From Candidatus Aalborgicola bjergmarkensis (GTDB lineage: Bacteria > Pseudomonadota > Gammaproteobacteria > Burkholderiales > Burkholderiaceae_C), in contig JADJFE010000013.1 of the NCBI GenBank assembly GCA_016708725.1, forward strand, positions 62,001 through 126,000: a DNA stretch of 64,000 nt. The letters run 5' to 3'. The position numbers and the translations under genes are program-made. The notes below the pieces were generated by a model, which made no database searches, was not told the DNA's origin, and saw only the letters and a program-made list of their open reading frames with translations. Below are positions 26,321 to 34,364 of this stretch, piece by piece (position 1 is the first letter of the stretch; each line of letters opens with the position of its first letter).

Positions 26321-26599
26321 ATGATTCTCACATTCCGGCACAAAGGGCTTGAAAACTACTACCGCACGGGCGCAATGGCTGGAATACAACCCATGCACGC
26401 AAAGAAACTGCGGGAACTGCTGACCGCCCTGAGTGTCGCCAGTGGGCCGCAAGACTTGATGCGGCCATCGTGGCGATTGCATGGACTGTCCGGGGATCGG
26501 GCAGGCTTTCATGCAGTGACCGTGCAAGCTAACTGGAGACTTGTTTTCCGGTTTGTTGGTGAGGATGTAGAACTTTTGGATTATCTGGATTACCACTGA
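26321..26599 (+). CDS. HigB-like toxin (RelE superfamily)
   Basis: The 92 residues are of the HigB/GraT killer-protein type: FRHKGLENYYRTG at the start, LMRPSWRLHGLSGDRAGFHA in the middle, and NWRLVFRFVGEDVELLDYLDYH at the end. Members act as ribosome-dependent mRNA interferases. The toxin gene precedes its antitoxin by one base, the usual higBA order. It is the first gene after the integrase. Confidence 0.85.
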   Translation: MILTFRHKGLENYYRTGAMAGIQPMHAKKLRELLTALSVASGPQDLMRPSWRLHGLSGDRAGFHAVTVQANWRLVFRFVGEDVELLDYLDYH

Positions 26600-26600
26600 A

Positions 26601-26912
26601 ATGCACACCATGCACACCATGCACAACCCCGCACACCCTGGCGAGCTGCTGACCGGCTGGCTTGATGATCTTGGCGTAAGCGTGACCGACTTTGCCAAGC
26701 ACATCGGTATCAGTCGCGTAATGCTTTCGCGTGTACTGCATTGCCATGCAGCTATCAGCGCTGATATGGATTTGCGACTGTCTGAGGCACTGGGGACGTC
26801 ACCCGGCTACTGGCTTGCGCTGCAAACCCAGCGTGATTTATGGACGGCCACACAGACGGCCAAAGACCGCCAACGCATAGCGCCGATGCCAGCGCCCGCG
26901 CTGGCCGCCTAA
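26601..26912 (+). CDS. HigA-like antitoxin (Xre family)
   Basis: The 103-residue protein has a helix-turn-helix domain VSVTDFAKHIGISRVMLSRV then SADMDLRLSEALGTSPGYWL, typical of HigA/VapI antitoxins that repress their own operon. The first codons are a tandem ATGCACACC duplication, so translation could begin at codon 1, 4 or 7. Confidence 0.85.
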   Translation: MHTMHTMHNPAHPGELLTGWLDDLGVSVTDFAKHIGISRVMLSRVLHCHAAISADMDLRLSEALGTSPGYWLALQTQRDLWTATQTAKDRQRIAPMPAPALAA

Positions 26913-27023
26913 TACCGTTTTTGCCCCAGCTAGACCCGCCTCGAAACCGGGTTGAAAAGCCAGACTCCCTGCCTGGTCTACTGACGGGCACCTCTACAGC
27001 AGGGCAGCACTTCAGGGAGTGCA

Positions 27024-27563
27024 ATGAGTTTAGAGCTGGCTAAAGCCGCGCGATTGATTGGTTTTGATCCGGCTACAGGCTGGCCAGAATCAATACAGGC
27101 AGGGAATATTGGTTACTTGCAGGGTGAATCAGAGGAGGATCAAAACGACATTGAAACACTGTTGCGGCTGGATATTTCAGCAGGTCACCTAGAACACACT
27201 CCGATTGATGTTGTTACAAAGTACCTAGGAGAAGGTTTTGAGCCATGCCTGCTTTCCTTCGTTACAGCATCCGCAATAGCGAAATGGATGCAAAAACACC
27301 GGATTACACCCAGTCAACTCATTGCAGCATGGATCAAGGCCACGGCACCAGAGTTTGTTACAAATACCGCTTATTCACACGGCGAAACCACAGATGCACG
27401 CCAAGCAAGGCGGCATCAAATGTGCATTGATGCCGGGCTGGAGTTTTCAGAAAATGAGTTTGCACCAATGCCGCGTGGTATTGGGATGATTACCAGGAAA
27501 GAAGGAATTTTTATCCAAGCATTCACAAAGGACGTGAAAGCACACATGTTCAAAAATCGTTAA
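27024..27563 (+). CDS. Hypothetical protein of the element
   Basis: The family is not recognised. The 179 residues begin MSLELAKAARLIGFDPATGW. The middle (AIAKWMQKHRITPSQLIAAW) could be a helical DNA-binding segment. The sequence is acidic in the first half and basic at the end, with no signal peptide or membrane helix. The 112 bases before it, after the HigBA pair, show no clear promoter. It is likely cargo rather than part of the integration machinery. Confidence 0.6.
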   Translation: MSLELAKAARLIGFDPATGWPESIQAGNIGYLQGESEEDQNDIETLLRLDISAGHLEHTPIDVVTKYLGEGFEPCLLSFVTASAIAKWMQKHRITPSQLIAAWIKATAPEFVTNTAYSHGETTDARQARRHQMCIDAGLEFSENEFAPMPRGIGMITRKEGIFIQAFTKDVKAHMFKNR

Positions 27564-27647
27564 CCAAGCTGCAACCAGTTAACGGGCGAAATATGCGAAC
27601 AATACCAAACCATCTCAACAACGCCAAACGGCTAAGGATGGTTCGCA

Positions 27648-27857
27648 ATGGAAACCGCACACTTTCCCCCTCTTGAATCGGTTACAGCCCCGATAGTCAC
27701 CACCGCGCAAGCTGCCCACTACCTGAACCGCGCCAAGCAGACATTGCGCATGTGGGCATCCGACGGACGCGGACCCATTCGTCCGGTACGTCTGAATGGC
27801 CGCCTTGGATGGCCAACAAAGGAAATACGCCGGGTTCCTGGCGCTGCTTTGGCGTGA
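27648..27857 (+). CDS. Small helix-turn-helix protein (AlpA/excisionase-like)
   Basis: The 69 residues contain VTTAQAAHYLNRAKQTLRMW and a GRLGWPTKEIRRV wing, the MerR/AlpA-like winged helix used by excisionases and element-encoded activators. The position between integrase cargo and replication-type genes fits a regulator of excision or replication. Confidence 0.7.
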   Translation: METAHFPPLESVTAPIVTTAQAAHYLNRAKQTLRMWASDGRGPIRPVRLNGRLGWPTKEIRRVPGAALA

Positions 27858-27865
27858 GGTGAGCC

Positions 27866-28345
27866 ATGCCCACCACCACCCCACCACTGCCTGATGTTCC
27901 CGTGATCCGTTGCGGCTCAGAAGAGCCCAGGGCGGACAGCCGGGACATTGCCAAGCGTCTTGGAACAAAGCATTCAAGTACCTACGAACTATTGAACGAC
28001 CATAGAGCCGACTTCGAACAGTTCGGCAAGGTCCGGTTTCAAACCGGAGCTACGGCAAGCGGTCAAACCGAAAAGTACGCCCTACTAACCGAAGACCAAG
28101 CCTATCTATTACTGACCTACAGCCGCAATACCGCCAAGGTGCGTGACCTAAAGATCAAATTGGTGAAGTCATTCGGTGATGCCCGCCGAGCCGCCATGCA
28201 ACACGGCGCGGAGTACCTGCCCACCTACTACCGGCTGGCAAAAGAGGTTCCACAACGGCAGCGACAGCATGCGCATCAAAACCAGCACCGGCGGCTGGAT
28301 TTGCATGGCTTGCGATGCCAAGGGCGGCGATGTGCTGGACTATGA
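27866..28345 (+). CDS. Rha-family phage regulator, 3' end fused out of frame to primase remnant
   Basis: Residues about 25-115 are typical of Rha/pRha: DSRDIAKRLGTKHSSTYELL and YALLTEDQAYLLLTYSRNT then KLVKSFGDARRA. The usual C-terminal helical part stops at EYLPTYYRL. After that the frame reads through DNA that, one frame over, encodes a primase-type zinc-finger segment. The final ~40 residues are therefore junk. A deletion has joined two genes; the N-terminal domain may still fold. Confidence 0.65.
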   Translation: MPTTTPPLPDVPVIRCGSEEPRADSRDIAKRLGTKHSSTYELLNDHRADFEQFGKVRFQTGATASGQTEKYALLTEDQAYLLLTYSRNTAKVRDLKIKLVKSFGDARRAAMQHGAEYLPTYYRLAKEVPQRQRQHAHQNQHRRLDLHGLRCQGRRCAGL

Positions 28346-28607
28346 AATGCAAGCTGACGGCGTGGACTTCGTGACCGCTGCTAAAGCCCTTGGCGCTTGG
28401 GTTGACGATGGCCATGAGCGCAGGCCAGATACCAAACCGTTTGTACTTTCGGCACGGCAGGCCATGGAGATCATTGCCTTTGAAGCGCTTTTCTTGCTGT
28501 GCTGTGCCGGTACGCTTCGCAACGGAAACCCACTGACACCGGGCGACATGGACAGGCTGGCCACGTGTACCGGACGCATCCGGGCGTTATCGGAGGAATT
28601 CGCATGA
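28246..28607 (+). pseudogene. Primase CHC2-type zinc-finger protein, N-terminally truncated
   Basis: In this frame FHNGSDSMRIKTSTGG, then WICMACDAKGGDVLDYEMQ and FVTAAKALGAWVDDG match element-encoded CHC2 zinc-finger proteins. Only the second Cys pair remains; the first half is lost at the Rha junction. The downstream part (SARQAMEIIAFEALFLL to IRALSEEFA) is intact and ends in an ATGA overlap with the next gene. Confidence 0.6.
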
Positions 28608-29058
28608 AGCCCGCCGAATACGAAAAGATGGCCCGCAAGTTGGATGTCATTGCCGATCCATTCCCGTCTATGAAAGACAGGCCAAAGTACGTGTGTCTTG
28701 ATGATTGGGTTAAATATGACGGTAAAGAGCATCGTCCGGGCGTTTACTACTGCGGAACGACCACAGGAAAAAGGACGAATCAATCAAACCCGTGGATACA
28801 TGGTTTTGCAGCCCGTTACACATTGACGCCATAACGTTCGACTCGAAAAACAGGAACCACGGGCGATTGTTGCGATTCAAGCCCGCCGTCGGTAAATGGA
28901 CGCAATGGGCCATGCCTATGGTGTTACTCGCTGGTGACTGTGTAGGACTCAGGGCGGAATTGTTCACTATGGGCGTTGAATTGGATCATCACAAATCGCG
29001 GCAGTACCTACCACCGTACCAGGGCCGTAACCCGCTGGAAATGCTTTTTTATGTCTAG
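28604..29058 (+). pseudogene. DUF927 helicase-like protein, N-terminal part with frameshift
   Basis: ATG 28604 follows GGAGGAATT. The first 56 codons (MKPAEYEKMARKLDVIADPF to PGVYYCGTTTGK) then lose frame in the A-run near 28770. One extra A would give KKDESIKPVDTWFCSPLHID, which continues as the DUF927 N-terminal region (NHGRLLRFKPAVGKWTQWAM, LLAGDCVGLRAELFTMGVEL). The sequence then stops making sense near 29035, where an internal deletion joins it to the C-terminal part. DUF927 proteins are element-borne DNA helicase/primase-associated ATPases. Confidence 0.6.
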
Positions 29059-29851
29059 TGGTGAAGTTTCATTGGCCACTGCCATGCAAGAGGGAGGGCA
29101 CCGGGCGAAAGCTGGTCAATCCATGCGTTTACTGGATATTCCAGCGGCGCGGACCTTCGGGGCATGGGACACCTTACACGGCGCAGCGAGCCCGGCTGCA
29201 TTCTCTGACGCGATCAAGCGGGAGGCAGCGCAACACCACGGACACGCGGGCCGGGCATTCCTTGAGAAGCTGACACACGACACGGCGGACTATTGCGCGG
29301 AGTTGGAGAAAGTGAAAGCACTGGATTACTTCAAGACTGACGGCACCGACGGTCAGGAGAAGCGAGCGGCGGCGCGTTTCGCACTGATCGGCATGGCTGG
29401 CGAACTGGCGACCGACTACGGGATTGCCGGATGTACACCGGGCGATGCCGTCAAAGCAGCGGTGATTGTTTTCAAGTTGTGGCAAGGGAATCGAAAGAAG
29501 GGGAACAGTGAACAGCACCAGATTGCAGAAAAGGTGCAAGGCTTCATAGAACGCCATGGGGACTCGCGGTTTTCCGATGTTGACGGCAAACAGGAGTGTG
29601 TTGTGCGGGATCGTGCCGGTTACTGGCGCGACACTGGGAATGGGCGGGAATACCTGTTTAACTCCGAGGGAATGCGCGAAGCCTTGAGCGGTTTCGACTT
29701 CAAGCGTTCACTTGATGCGCTGGAGAAAATGGGGGCACTTCCAACACCGGGCGAGAATGGCGAGAGGGCGCGTTTCTTTCGAGTTGATGGGCGCGGAGTG
29801 AAGCTGTACCCAGTAAACCCAGAAAAACTAGGTGGCACACATGGCGCTTAA
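28976..29851 (+). pseudogene. DUF927 helicase-like protein, C-terminal part
   Basis: From about 29025 the frame encodes TRWKCFFMSSGEVSLATAMQ, HRAKAGQSMRLLDIPAA, and on to HGHAGRAFLEKLTHDTADY, matching the C-terminal half of DUF927 proteins. The P-loop core that should lie between this and the N-terminal part is missing. ATG 29050 is the only sensible internal start. The C-terminal end is intact and overlaps a small downstream ORF by 11 bases. Confidence 0.6.
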
Positions 29852-29951
29852 TTTACTCTGGACATCATTAAAACGTGACGTATCAGACGTATCAGGCACC
29901 GAAGACACGGGGGTAAGTGATACGGCTGATACGGCACCGAAAAGCTACTGA
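29841..29951 (+). CDS. Possible 36-residue ORF, perhaps start of a broken gene
   Basis: ATG 29841 overlaps the DUF927 end and reads MALNLLWTSLKRDVSDVSGT, then Thr/Asp-rich to a TGA at 29951. The ORF is weak by itself. A one-base change near 29945 would join it to the zinc-knuckle frame that follows and ends at 30123, suggesting one small gene with a frameshift. Confidence 0.3.
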   Translation: MALNLLWTSLKRDVSDVSGTEDTGVSDTADTAPKSY

Positions 29952-30123
29952 GCCTGGTCAACGCACGGGGGCCGTGGCTGAGTGCCAGCGAGACAGCGGC
30001 GGCGCAGGAATACCACCACCATGTCAACTGCCCACAGTGCCAATCCGCAGGCCGTGGGCACACCAAACACTGCGGCGCAGGAGCTGTGCTATGGAATGAC
30101 TACACGAAGGAACAAACACCATG
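29952..30123 (+). other. Zinc-knuckle-like coding stretch without start codon
   Basis: The open frame reads LVNARGPWLSASETAAAQEY, then HVNCPQCQSAGRGHTKHCGA, with Cys-x2-Cys...His-x3-Cys ligands. Its TGA overlaps the ssb ATG (ATGA), as a real upstream gene would. No ATG, GTG or TTG opens it after the in-frame stop upstream. Confidence 0.4.
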
Positions 30124-30558
30124 ATTGATGCACTTATTGCTGGCAAGATGTACGGCCAACCCGCCCGGCGAACGAGCAAGAATGGCCGGGACTTCACCAC
30201 AGCCAAGGTTCGCTGTGCCACTGGCGATGGCGGCAGCTTCTTCATCAACGTGATCTGCTTCAGCGACACCGCAGGGGCTGCATTGCTGGCGCTGGGTGAA
30301 GGAGACTCCGTTGCCCTGAGCGGCGAACTCACACCGAAGGTATGGACGGACAAAACAGGCGAGGCACGCCCAGCACTGGACATGACCGCGCATGCCGTGC
30401 TGACACCGTACCACGTCAACCGCAAGCGAAAGAGCATCCAAGCCGACGACGACGGCGATGGACCGCAGCAGCCACGTGCCGGGCGCTGGGGCCGTGCGCA
30501 GCCACAGCAGTCAAAAATGGACCCATTTGCCGATGATGGCTTGGGGGATTTGCCATGA
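30121..30558 (+). CDS. ssb: Single-stranded DNA-binding protein of the element
   Basis: The 145 residues show an OB fold: MIDALIAGKMYGQPARRTSK, KVRCATGDGGSFFINVICFS and a GEGDSVALSGELTPKVWTDK strand pair. A flexible Gln/Arg/Asp tail ends in DPFADDGLGDLP, a version of the acidic SSB tip that binds partner proteins. Element-borne SSBs protect replication or transfer intermediates. It is coupled at both ends by ATGA overlaps. Confidence 0.85.
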   Translation: MIDALIAGKMYGQPARRTSKNGRDFTTAKVRCATGDGGSFFINVICFSDTAGAALLALGEGDSVALSGELTPKVWTDKTGEARPALDMTAHAVLTPYHVNRKRKSIQADDDGDGPQQPRAGRWGRAQPQQSKMDPFADDGLGDLP

Positions 30559-31472
30559 AAGCAGCGAATACCCCTGTTTCAACAACCCACACCAAGCGCG
30601 AGCAAGTGTTGTCCATGCGCCGCAGCCACTCACTACAGGACATTGCCATCAAGACCGGCATTCCGCTGGGCACCGTAAAGACCTGGTGCAACCGTTCGGG
30701 CCTGAGCCGGGACAATGCAGCGCTGCGCCAGTTGATGACCCTGCCTCCGATCCAGCAAAGCGCCAGCACTGCCCTTGCCGTGCCTGTTCTACCCCCGCAG
30801 CAGGAAGTGACCGGCGACCACGAGCTTGATGCCGTGCTGTGGCTTCGCCAAGTCATTGAAACTGGGCAAGCGGCGCTTATCGACAAGGCCATGGAAGCCG
30901 CCAAGCGCATCAAGACACCGCTCAAGACCCTGGAAGATCGCTACGCGAAACACCTGGTTTCACAGAATCCACGAAAACCCTTTGCTGCATTTGACAGCTT
31001 CGGCTTTGCAGACCTGGATGGACTGGCCAAATCATCAGTACAAAAGCTGGCACGCCAGCATGAAGCACTGGCACGCTTCGGCACGGTGGACTCGCTGTTT
31101 GCCAACACCCCGGCTGAAACCTTTGCAACCGATGTACTGAGGGGATGCAAGCGGGACAAGTCAAGCTGCTGGTACGACGATGTAGCAGCAGACAAACGCT
31201 TCAATGCCCGCACCGATCTACTGCCCCACACCCTGAGCGACTGCCTGTATGAACTGGCGTACTGGCACGATCTGTACTGGCTGCGCAGCGTCCATGACTA
31301 TGGCGACCAAACCAATGAAGCCTACGCCCGAGAGCAGTTTGCATTCCGCTGTCTGGGGCGTATCAGGCCACGCAGCAAGGCAGAGGCTATTGCCGTGTTC
31401 CGTTACCTAGCCGAACACGAGAAGATGGACGACAGCGAAACCGAAGGAATTTTGCTGAATCTGATCGGCTAA
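30555..31472 (+). CDS. Helix-turn-helix protein of unknown function
   Basis: The 305 residues start with a Trp-containing homeodomain-like HTH (KREQVLSMRRSHSLQDIAIK, TGIPLGTVKTWCNRSG). The rest is a mainly helical region with no familiar motif, including CKRDKSSCWYDD and YELAYWHDLYWLRS. The start overlaps the ssb stop, so the two are coupled. Such genes often follow ssb in tRNA-integrated elements of this group; a role in replication or regulation is likely but unproven. Confidence 0.65.
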   Translation: MKAANTPVSTTHTKREQVLSMRRSHSLQDIAIKTGIPLGTVKTWCNRSGLSRDNAALRQLMTLPPIQQSASTALAVPVLPPQQEVTGDHELDAVLWLRQVIETGQAALIDKAMEAAKRIKTPLKTLEDRYAKHLVSQNPRKPFAAFDSFGFADLDGLAKSSVQKLARQHEALARFGTVDSLFANTPAETFATDVLRGCKRDKSSCWYDDVAADKRFNARTDLLPHTLSDCLYELAYWHDLYWLRSVHDYGDQTNEAYAREQFAFRCLGRIRPRSKAEAIAVFRYLAEHEKMDDSETEGILLNLIG

Positions 31473-31561
31473 AAAACCGCAGCAGCCACGTACCGGGAGC
31501 CGTGTATAACCGGCCCGGCCTGATAAAACCACAGAGACACTTCACCTTTGGGAATTCGTAC

Positions 31562-31942
31562 ATGGGATATTCACACCGCATGCAGCAACGCCGGGACGAA
31601 TTAATGGACTTCCACAGGGAGTTGCTGGAACGCTTGCTGATAGATCATGGTGGCCATTCACCAACCGAAGCGCTTGTGGTTGCCAGCTACTGTACCGACC
31701 AATACGCCCAGGCCGTAGCCGGGCAAATCGTACGACATGACCGAGCGCGGCATGTACAAACTCATTGCCCGCGTGCGAAAGAGGATGCGAGAGGACACCT
31801 GAACAGCACCAGCGAAGCCTTCTATCTGGGATATAGCGGGATTTCATGGGATATAGCGGGACGGAACAAGCCGCGAACTGCTGATCCAGCGCCAGCACAT
31901 GAATCTCTGGTAATTTGTAGCATATTTGTTACGATTCAGGGT
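31562..31942 (+). other. Small ORF running in frame into the RelE-like toxin
   Basis: MGYSHRMQQRRDELMDFHRE then LLERLLIDHGGHSPTEALVV looks like a real helical protein up to about 31735. There another frame takes over as MTERGMYKLIARVRKRMRED and a stop. The present frame continues through unlikely sequence into the toxin, so one long ORF 31502-32275 exists. A frameshift near 31736 is more plausible than a genuine fusion. Confidence 0.35.
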
Positions 31943-32275
31943 ATGCAATACGAAATCAGCTACTACAACGAAGCCATTGAAGCGCAGGTGCTCGCCTTGC
32001 CAGAGACTTTGTTGGCCCGCTACTTTTACCTGACTGACCACATGGAGGCGAATGGGCCGAATCTGGGACCACCTCACACCAAGGCGCTTGGTGATGGCCT
32101 GTTAGAGTTGCGCCTAAAAGGTGCCGAGGGTATTGCCCGTGTGATGTATTGCACGCTGATTGGGCGGCGCATTGTGATGCTGCACAGCTTCATTAAAAAG
32201 ACCGACAAAACCCCTGCCGCAGACATGGCGCTGGCACGTAAACGTTTGAAGGAGATTAAAAATGCTGACACATGA
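31943..32275 (+). CDS. RelE/HigB-like toxin (Gp49 type)
   Basis: The 110 residues from ATG 31943 match the phage-derived Gp49/RelE family: MQYEISYYNEAIEAQVLALP, KALGDGLLELRLKGAEGIAR and VMYCTLIGRRIVMLHSFIKK followed by ALARKRLKEI. Toxin precedes antitoxin and overlaps it by 14 bases. The internal ATG is preferred over the in-frame upstream ORF because the AT-rich DNA just before it resembles a promoter region. Confidence 0.75.
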   Translation: MQYEISYYNEAIEAQVLALPETLLARYFYLTDHMEANGPNLGPPHTKALGDGLLELRLKGAEGIARVMYCTLIGRRIVMLHSFIKKTDKTPAADMALARKRLKEIKNADT

Positions 32276-32549
32276 GCAACTTAAAGCCAAAGCCTTGCAA
32301 AACCCTAAAGTACGCGCCGAATATGAGCGGCTGAGTCGTGAGGAAGGCCCCATGCTAGATGCCATCCTCAAAGCACGTGCTGAGGCAGGACTAACGCAAG
32401 AGCAGGTGGCAGAACGCATGGGCACCAAGGCATCGGCAGTAGCGCGGCTGGAGTCTGCGCTTATCAGCGGTACGCCATCGCCATCGCTTAACACGCTGCG
32501 CAAATACGCAGCAGCCCTGGGAAAGCGCGTGCAAGTGCATTTCGTTTGA
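32262..32549 (+). CDS. Xre-family antitoxin
   Basis: The 95-residue helix-turn-helix protein reads ILKARAEAGLTQEQVAERMG, then KASAVARLESAL and SLNTLRKYAAALGKRVQV. It is the partner of the overlapping RelE-like toxin and probably represses the operon. The following 32550-33000 holds no convincing gene; one minus-strand stretch near 32560-32680 codes for a Gly/Ala/Val-rich 41-residue peptide of doubtful reality. Confidence 0.8.
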   Translation: MLTHEQLKAKALQNPKVRAEYERLSREEGPMLDAILKARAEAGLTQEQVAERMGTKASAVARLESALISGTPSPSLNTLRKYAAALGKRVQVHFV

Positions 32550-33002
32550 AAGCCTAGTTCAACGTAGCGCCCAGCGCTGCTATCATCCCCCCAACCCCGG
32601 CAACGGGGCCGGTGATTAAAACCACCTTGAAAGTAGCGGCTGTAACCGTTCCTAAAACCATAGACAAATATCTCATCATGACAATGATGCATTTGACCAG
32701 ACGTTGCCCGAACAGTTTTGGCAACGATTCGCGTGCCGGAATCTCGCCGACAGTATCCAGTATGCACACAAGGCGGGCTTTTCAGGCCACCGAGGTGTCT
32801 GCGCCCTTACGGGACACCGAACCGGACACACGCTACATGCGTCGCTCGCGATCACTGATGTTGCCGCATCCCCTGGCGTACATACTTGTCACCCACTTTC
32901 AACGTGATTCGCATATCCAGCGTTCAAGCCCGACAGGCTCCCAGTGCTTTGCGCCTGCGAGGCGACAGACCGGGGGCAAAAGTACCAAAACCCTGTACTG
33001 AT

Positions 33003-33021
33003 GGCTACACAGTGGCTACAC
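33003..33021. promoter_or_regulatory. Candidate integrase arm-type sites, right end
   Basis: GGCTACACA and GGCTACAC occur with an 11-base period, ending 58 bases before the tRNA core. They duplicate the pair at 24918-24937. Confidence 0.55.
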
Positions 33022-33033
33022 GGAGGCCAGCAA

Positions 33034-33062
33034 CAAAAAAGCCCAACTTTGTGAGCTGGGCT
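33034..33062 (-). terminator. tRNA-Lys terminator
   Basis: On the minus strand, 17 bases after the CCA end, AGCCCA...TGGGCT forms a stem followed by six U. It is nearly identical to the copy at 24707-24735, so the element or its predecessor carried a replacement terminator. Confidence 0.75.
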
Positions 33063-33078
33063 AAGTTGTTGATTTACA

Positions 33079-33154
33079 TGGTGGGAACTGAGAGATTCGA
33101 ACTCTCGACCTACGGATTAAGAGTCCGCTGCTCTACCAACTGAGCTAAGTTCCC
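33079..33154 (-). tRNA. tRNA-Lys (anticodon CTT)
   Basis: The 76-base cloverleaf includes an encoded CCA. Acceptor GGGAACT pairs with AGTTCCC; the D-arm is GCTC/GAGC; the anticodon arm GCGGA/TCCGT has loop CTCTTAA, so the anticodon is CTT; the T-arm is GAGAG/CTCTC with TTCGAAT. The 3' 50 bases are duplicated at 24752, making this the integration site of the element. Confidence 0.97.
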
Positions 33155-33197
33155 GATACCAAGCTATGAGGCCTGATGCTCTCTACCGAAGCGGCGA

Positions 33198-33203
33198 ATT
33201 ATA
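33198..33203 (-). promoter_or_regulatory. -10 box of the tRNA-Lys promoter
   Basis: A perfect TATAAT on the minus strand lies about 44 bases upstream of the tRNA 5' end, with a poor -35 candidate (TTCAGA) 17 bases further up. The rest of 33204-33609 shows no gene, repeat or hairpin that I can support. Confidence 0.6.
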
Positions 33204-33609
33204 GCGTTTCCGACCGCCACTCTGAACTGGGCTTGAAATTTTATCGGTCAGTCAGTTGGGGTCGTATCTTTGATCAAGGTGGTGGGGGGCTTCTGTTGAA
33301 CGTAGGCTCTATGCTTGTACCAGGGGTGTTGGTGTACATGCTGAATTAGTGTCCACGATCATTTTCGCCCCTCTGTTGGTTGTACGGCACGCACCATGTG
33401 CACTCCAGCACCGAGTTGACCGTCAGTGTAAAGTCACGCAATGTTGATGCGTTAATTCCGTTGTGATAACTTGAGTGCTTATTTTTTGGGCACTCCTTAT
33501 CAACATGCGAAACTTTTCACTCGTGGTTCTGGTGGACGATAAGGTCAACAGTTTTTTTGTATTTTTCGTAATGGAATTTCTGATGAGATTCCAATTTCAT
33601 TTGGGCGGA

Positions 33610-34146
33610 TCAATAGTTTCTGTAATAGTATGAATTAGGTTGAACACAGCCGGAATATGAGCAATAAGGATCGTGTTGAACAGTTGTGATGTAGCTACAT
33701 GTATATACGTTGGACATACAAGAAAAGAATTCCGGTGTCATTTCGAGCTCAACAGTAGCTTCAAAATTTCCATCGGATACAGCGGTCATACTTACGACCT
33801 GAGCACCTCTTACAAATGCGTCAACATAAGTTCTCATATTGTCATTATGAGTTGCAAAAGCAGAAACCGATGTTGCCCCGGAAATACGAAAACCATATAC
33901 TTGCTCGGCAAGTGCTCTAAAGGCATCGACACGTGCTGCGCGCATTGCCATCACCTTCTGCTGACCAACAGTATATTGCGAGTTACTTCCACCAACCGAT
34001 CCGTAACCAACAGCCACAAATCTACGTGATTGAAAAGTGGGAGCGTTGCAGCAGTTGTATGGCACAACTTGGCAAGCCGAAAGGAGGAGCGCGGACGCCG
34101 CGATCACACGGGCGACAGCGTTGCCAGTCTTATTCAGTAGCCTCAT
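33610..34146 (-). CDS. LPP20-family lipoprotein
   Basis: The start at 34146 (MRLLNKTGNAVARVIAA) gives a lipoprotein signal peptide with lipobox LLSAC, modified Cys near residue 25. The body matches the LPP20/FlgP-like domain: QKVMAMRAARVDAFRALAEQ, VYGFRISGATSV and TYVDAFVRGAQVVSMTAV. The C-terminus is Cys/Tyr-rich (CSYSGCVQ, NSYYYRNY). It is a solitary gene, more AT-rich than the flanks. An outer-membrane lipoprotein is predicted; no flagellar genes are near. Confidence 0.75.
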   Translation of the reverse strand: MRLLNKTGNAVARVIAASALLLSACQVVPYNCCNAPTFQSRRFVAVGYGSVGGSNSQYTVGQQKVMAMRAARVDAFRALAEQVYGFRISGATSVSAFATHNDNMRTYVDAFVRGAQVVSMTAVSDGNFEATVELEMTPEFFSCMSNVYTCSYITTVQHDPYCSYSGCVQPNSYYYRNY

Positions 34147-34364
34147 TGTATGGTTTCCTATCAAGTAATAGAGCAAAACATCGACATCGGCAATTCATTG
34201 GAAAAATTTAGAATGAATTTGTTGATGGTGCATAAATATTTCTCAATTCAACCACCGCATCCTCACGTCCGTTTCCCCCTCCTTCATCAAAAAGTCAACA
34301 ACTTAGCTCAGTGGAAACAGCCTGTTTCCCAAAATCCTCGGGGCTTTTTCTTTTAGGAGTTCGT

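Larger units (their letters stand above)
24752..33128 (+). mobile_element. Integrative element in tRNA-Lys(CTT)
   Basis: The element is bounded by an identical 50-base duplication of the 3' part of tRNA-Lys (24752-24801 and 33079-33128). The minus-strand tRNA is kept whole at the right end. Integrase lies at the left end, reading inward. Cargo: HigBA-like pair, HTH protein, Rha-like regulator, primase zinc-finger and DUF927 remnants, ssb, an HTH protein, and a RelE/Xre pair. Replication genes are damaged, so it may no longer be mobile by itself. Confidence 0.85.

Noticed and set aside
31502..32275. A genuine fusion protein of an HTH-like region with RelE
   Set aside because: The middle part has no sensible composition, and another frame continues the upstream protein to a natural stop.
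32554..32769. Minus-strand 71-codon frame with a hydrophobic Gly/Ala/Val end
   Set aside because: No ribosome binding site or recognisable family. It lies in a degenerate stretch near the element end.
34300..34318. tRNA-like AACTTAGCTCAG matching the tRNA-Lys D-arm
   Set aside because: Only 12 bases match and no other arm of a tRNA follows, so it is probably chance or a tiny relic.
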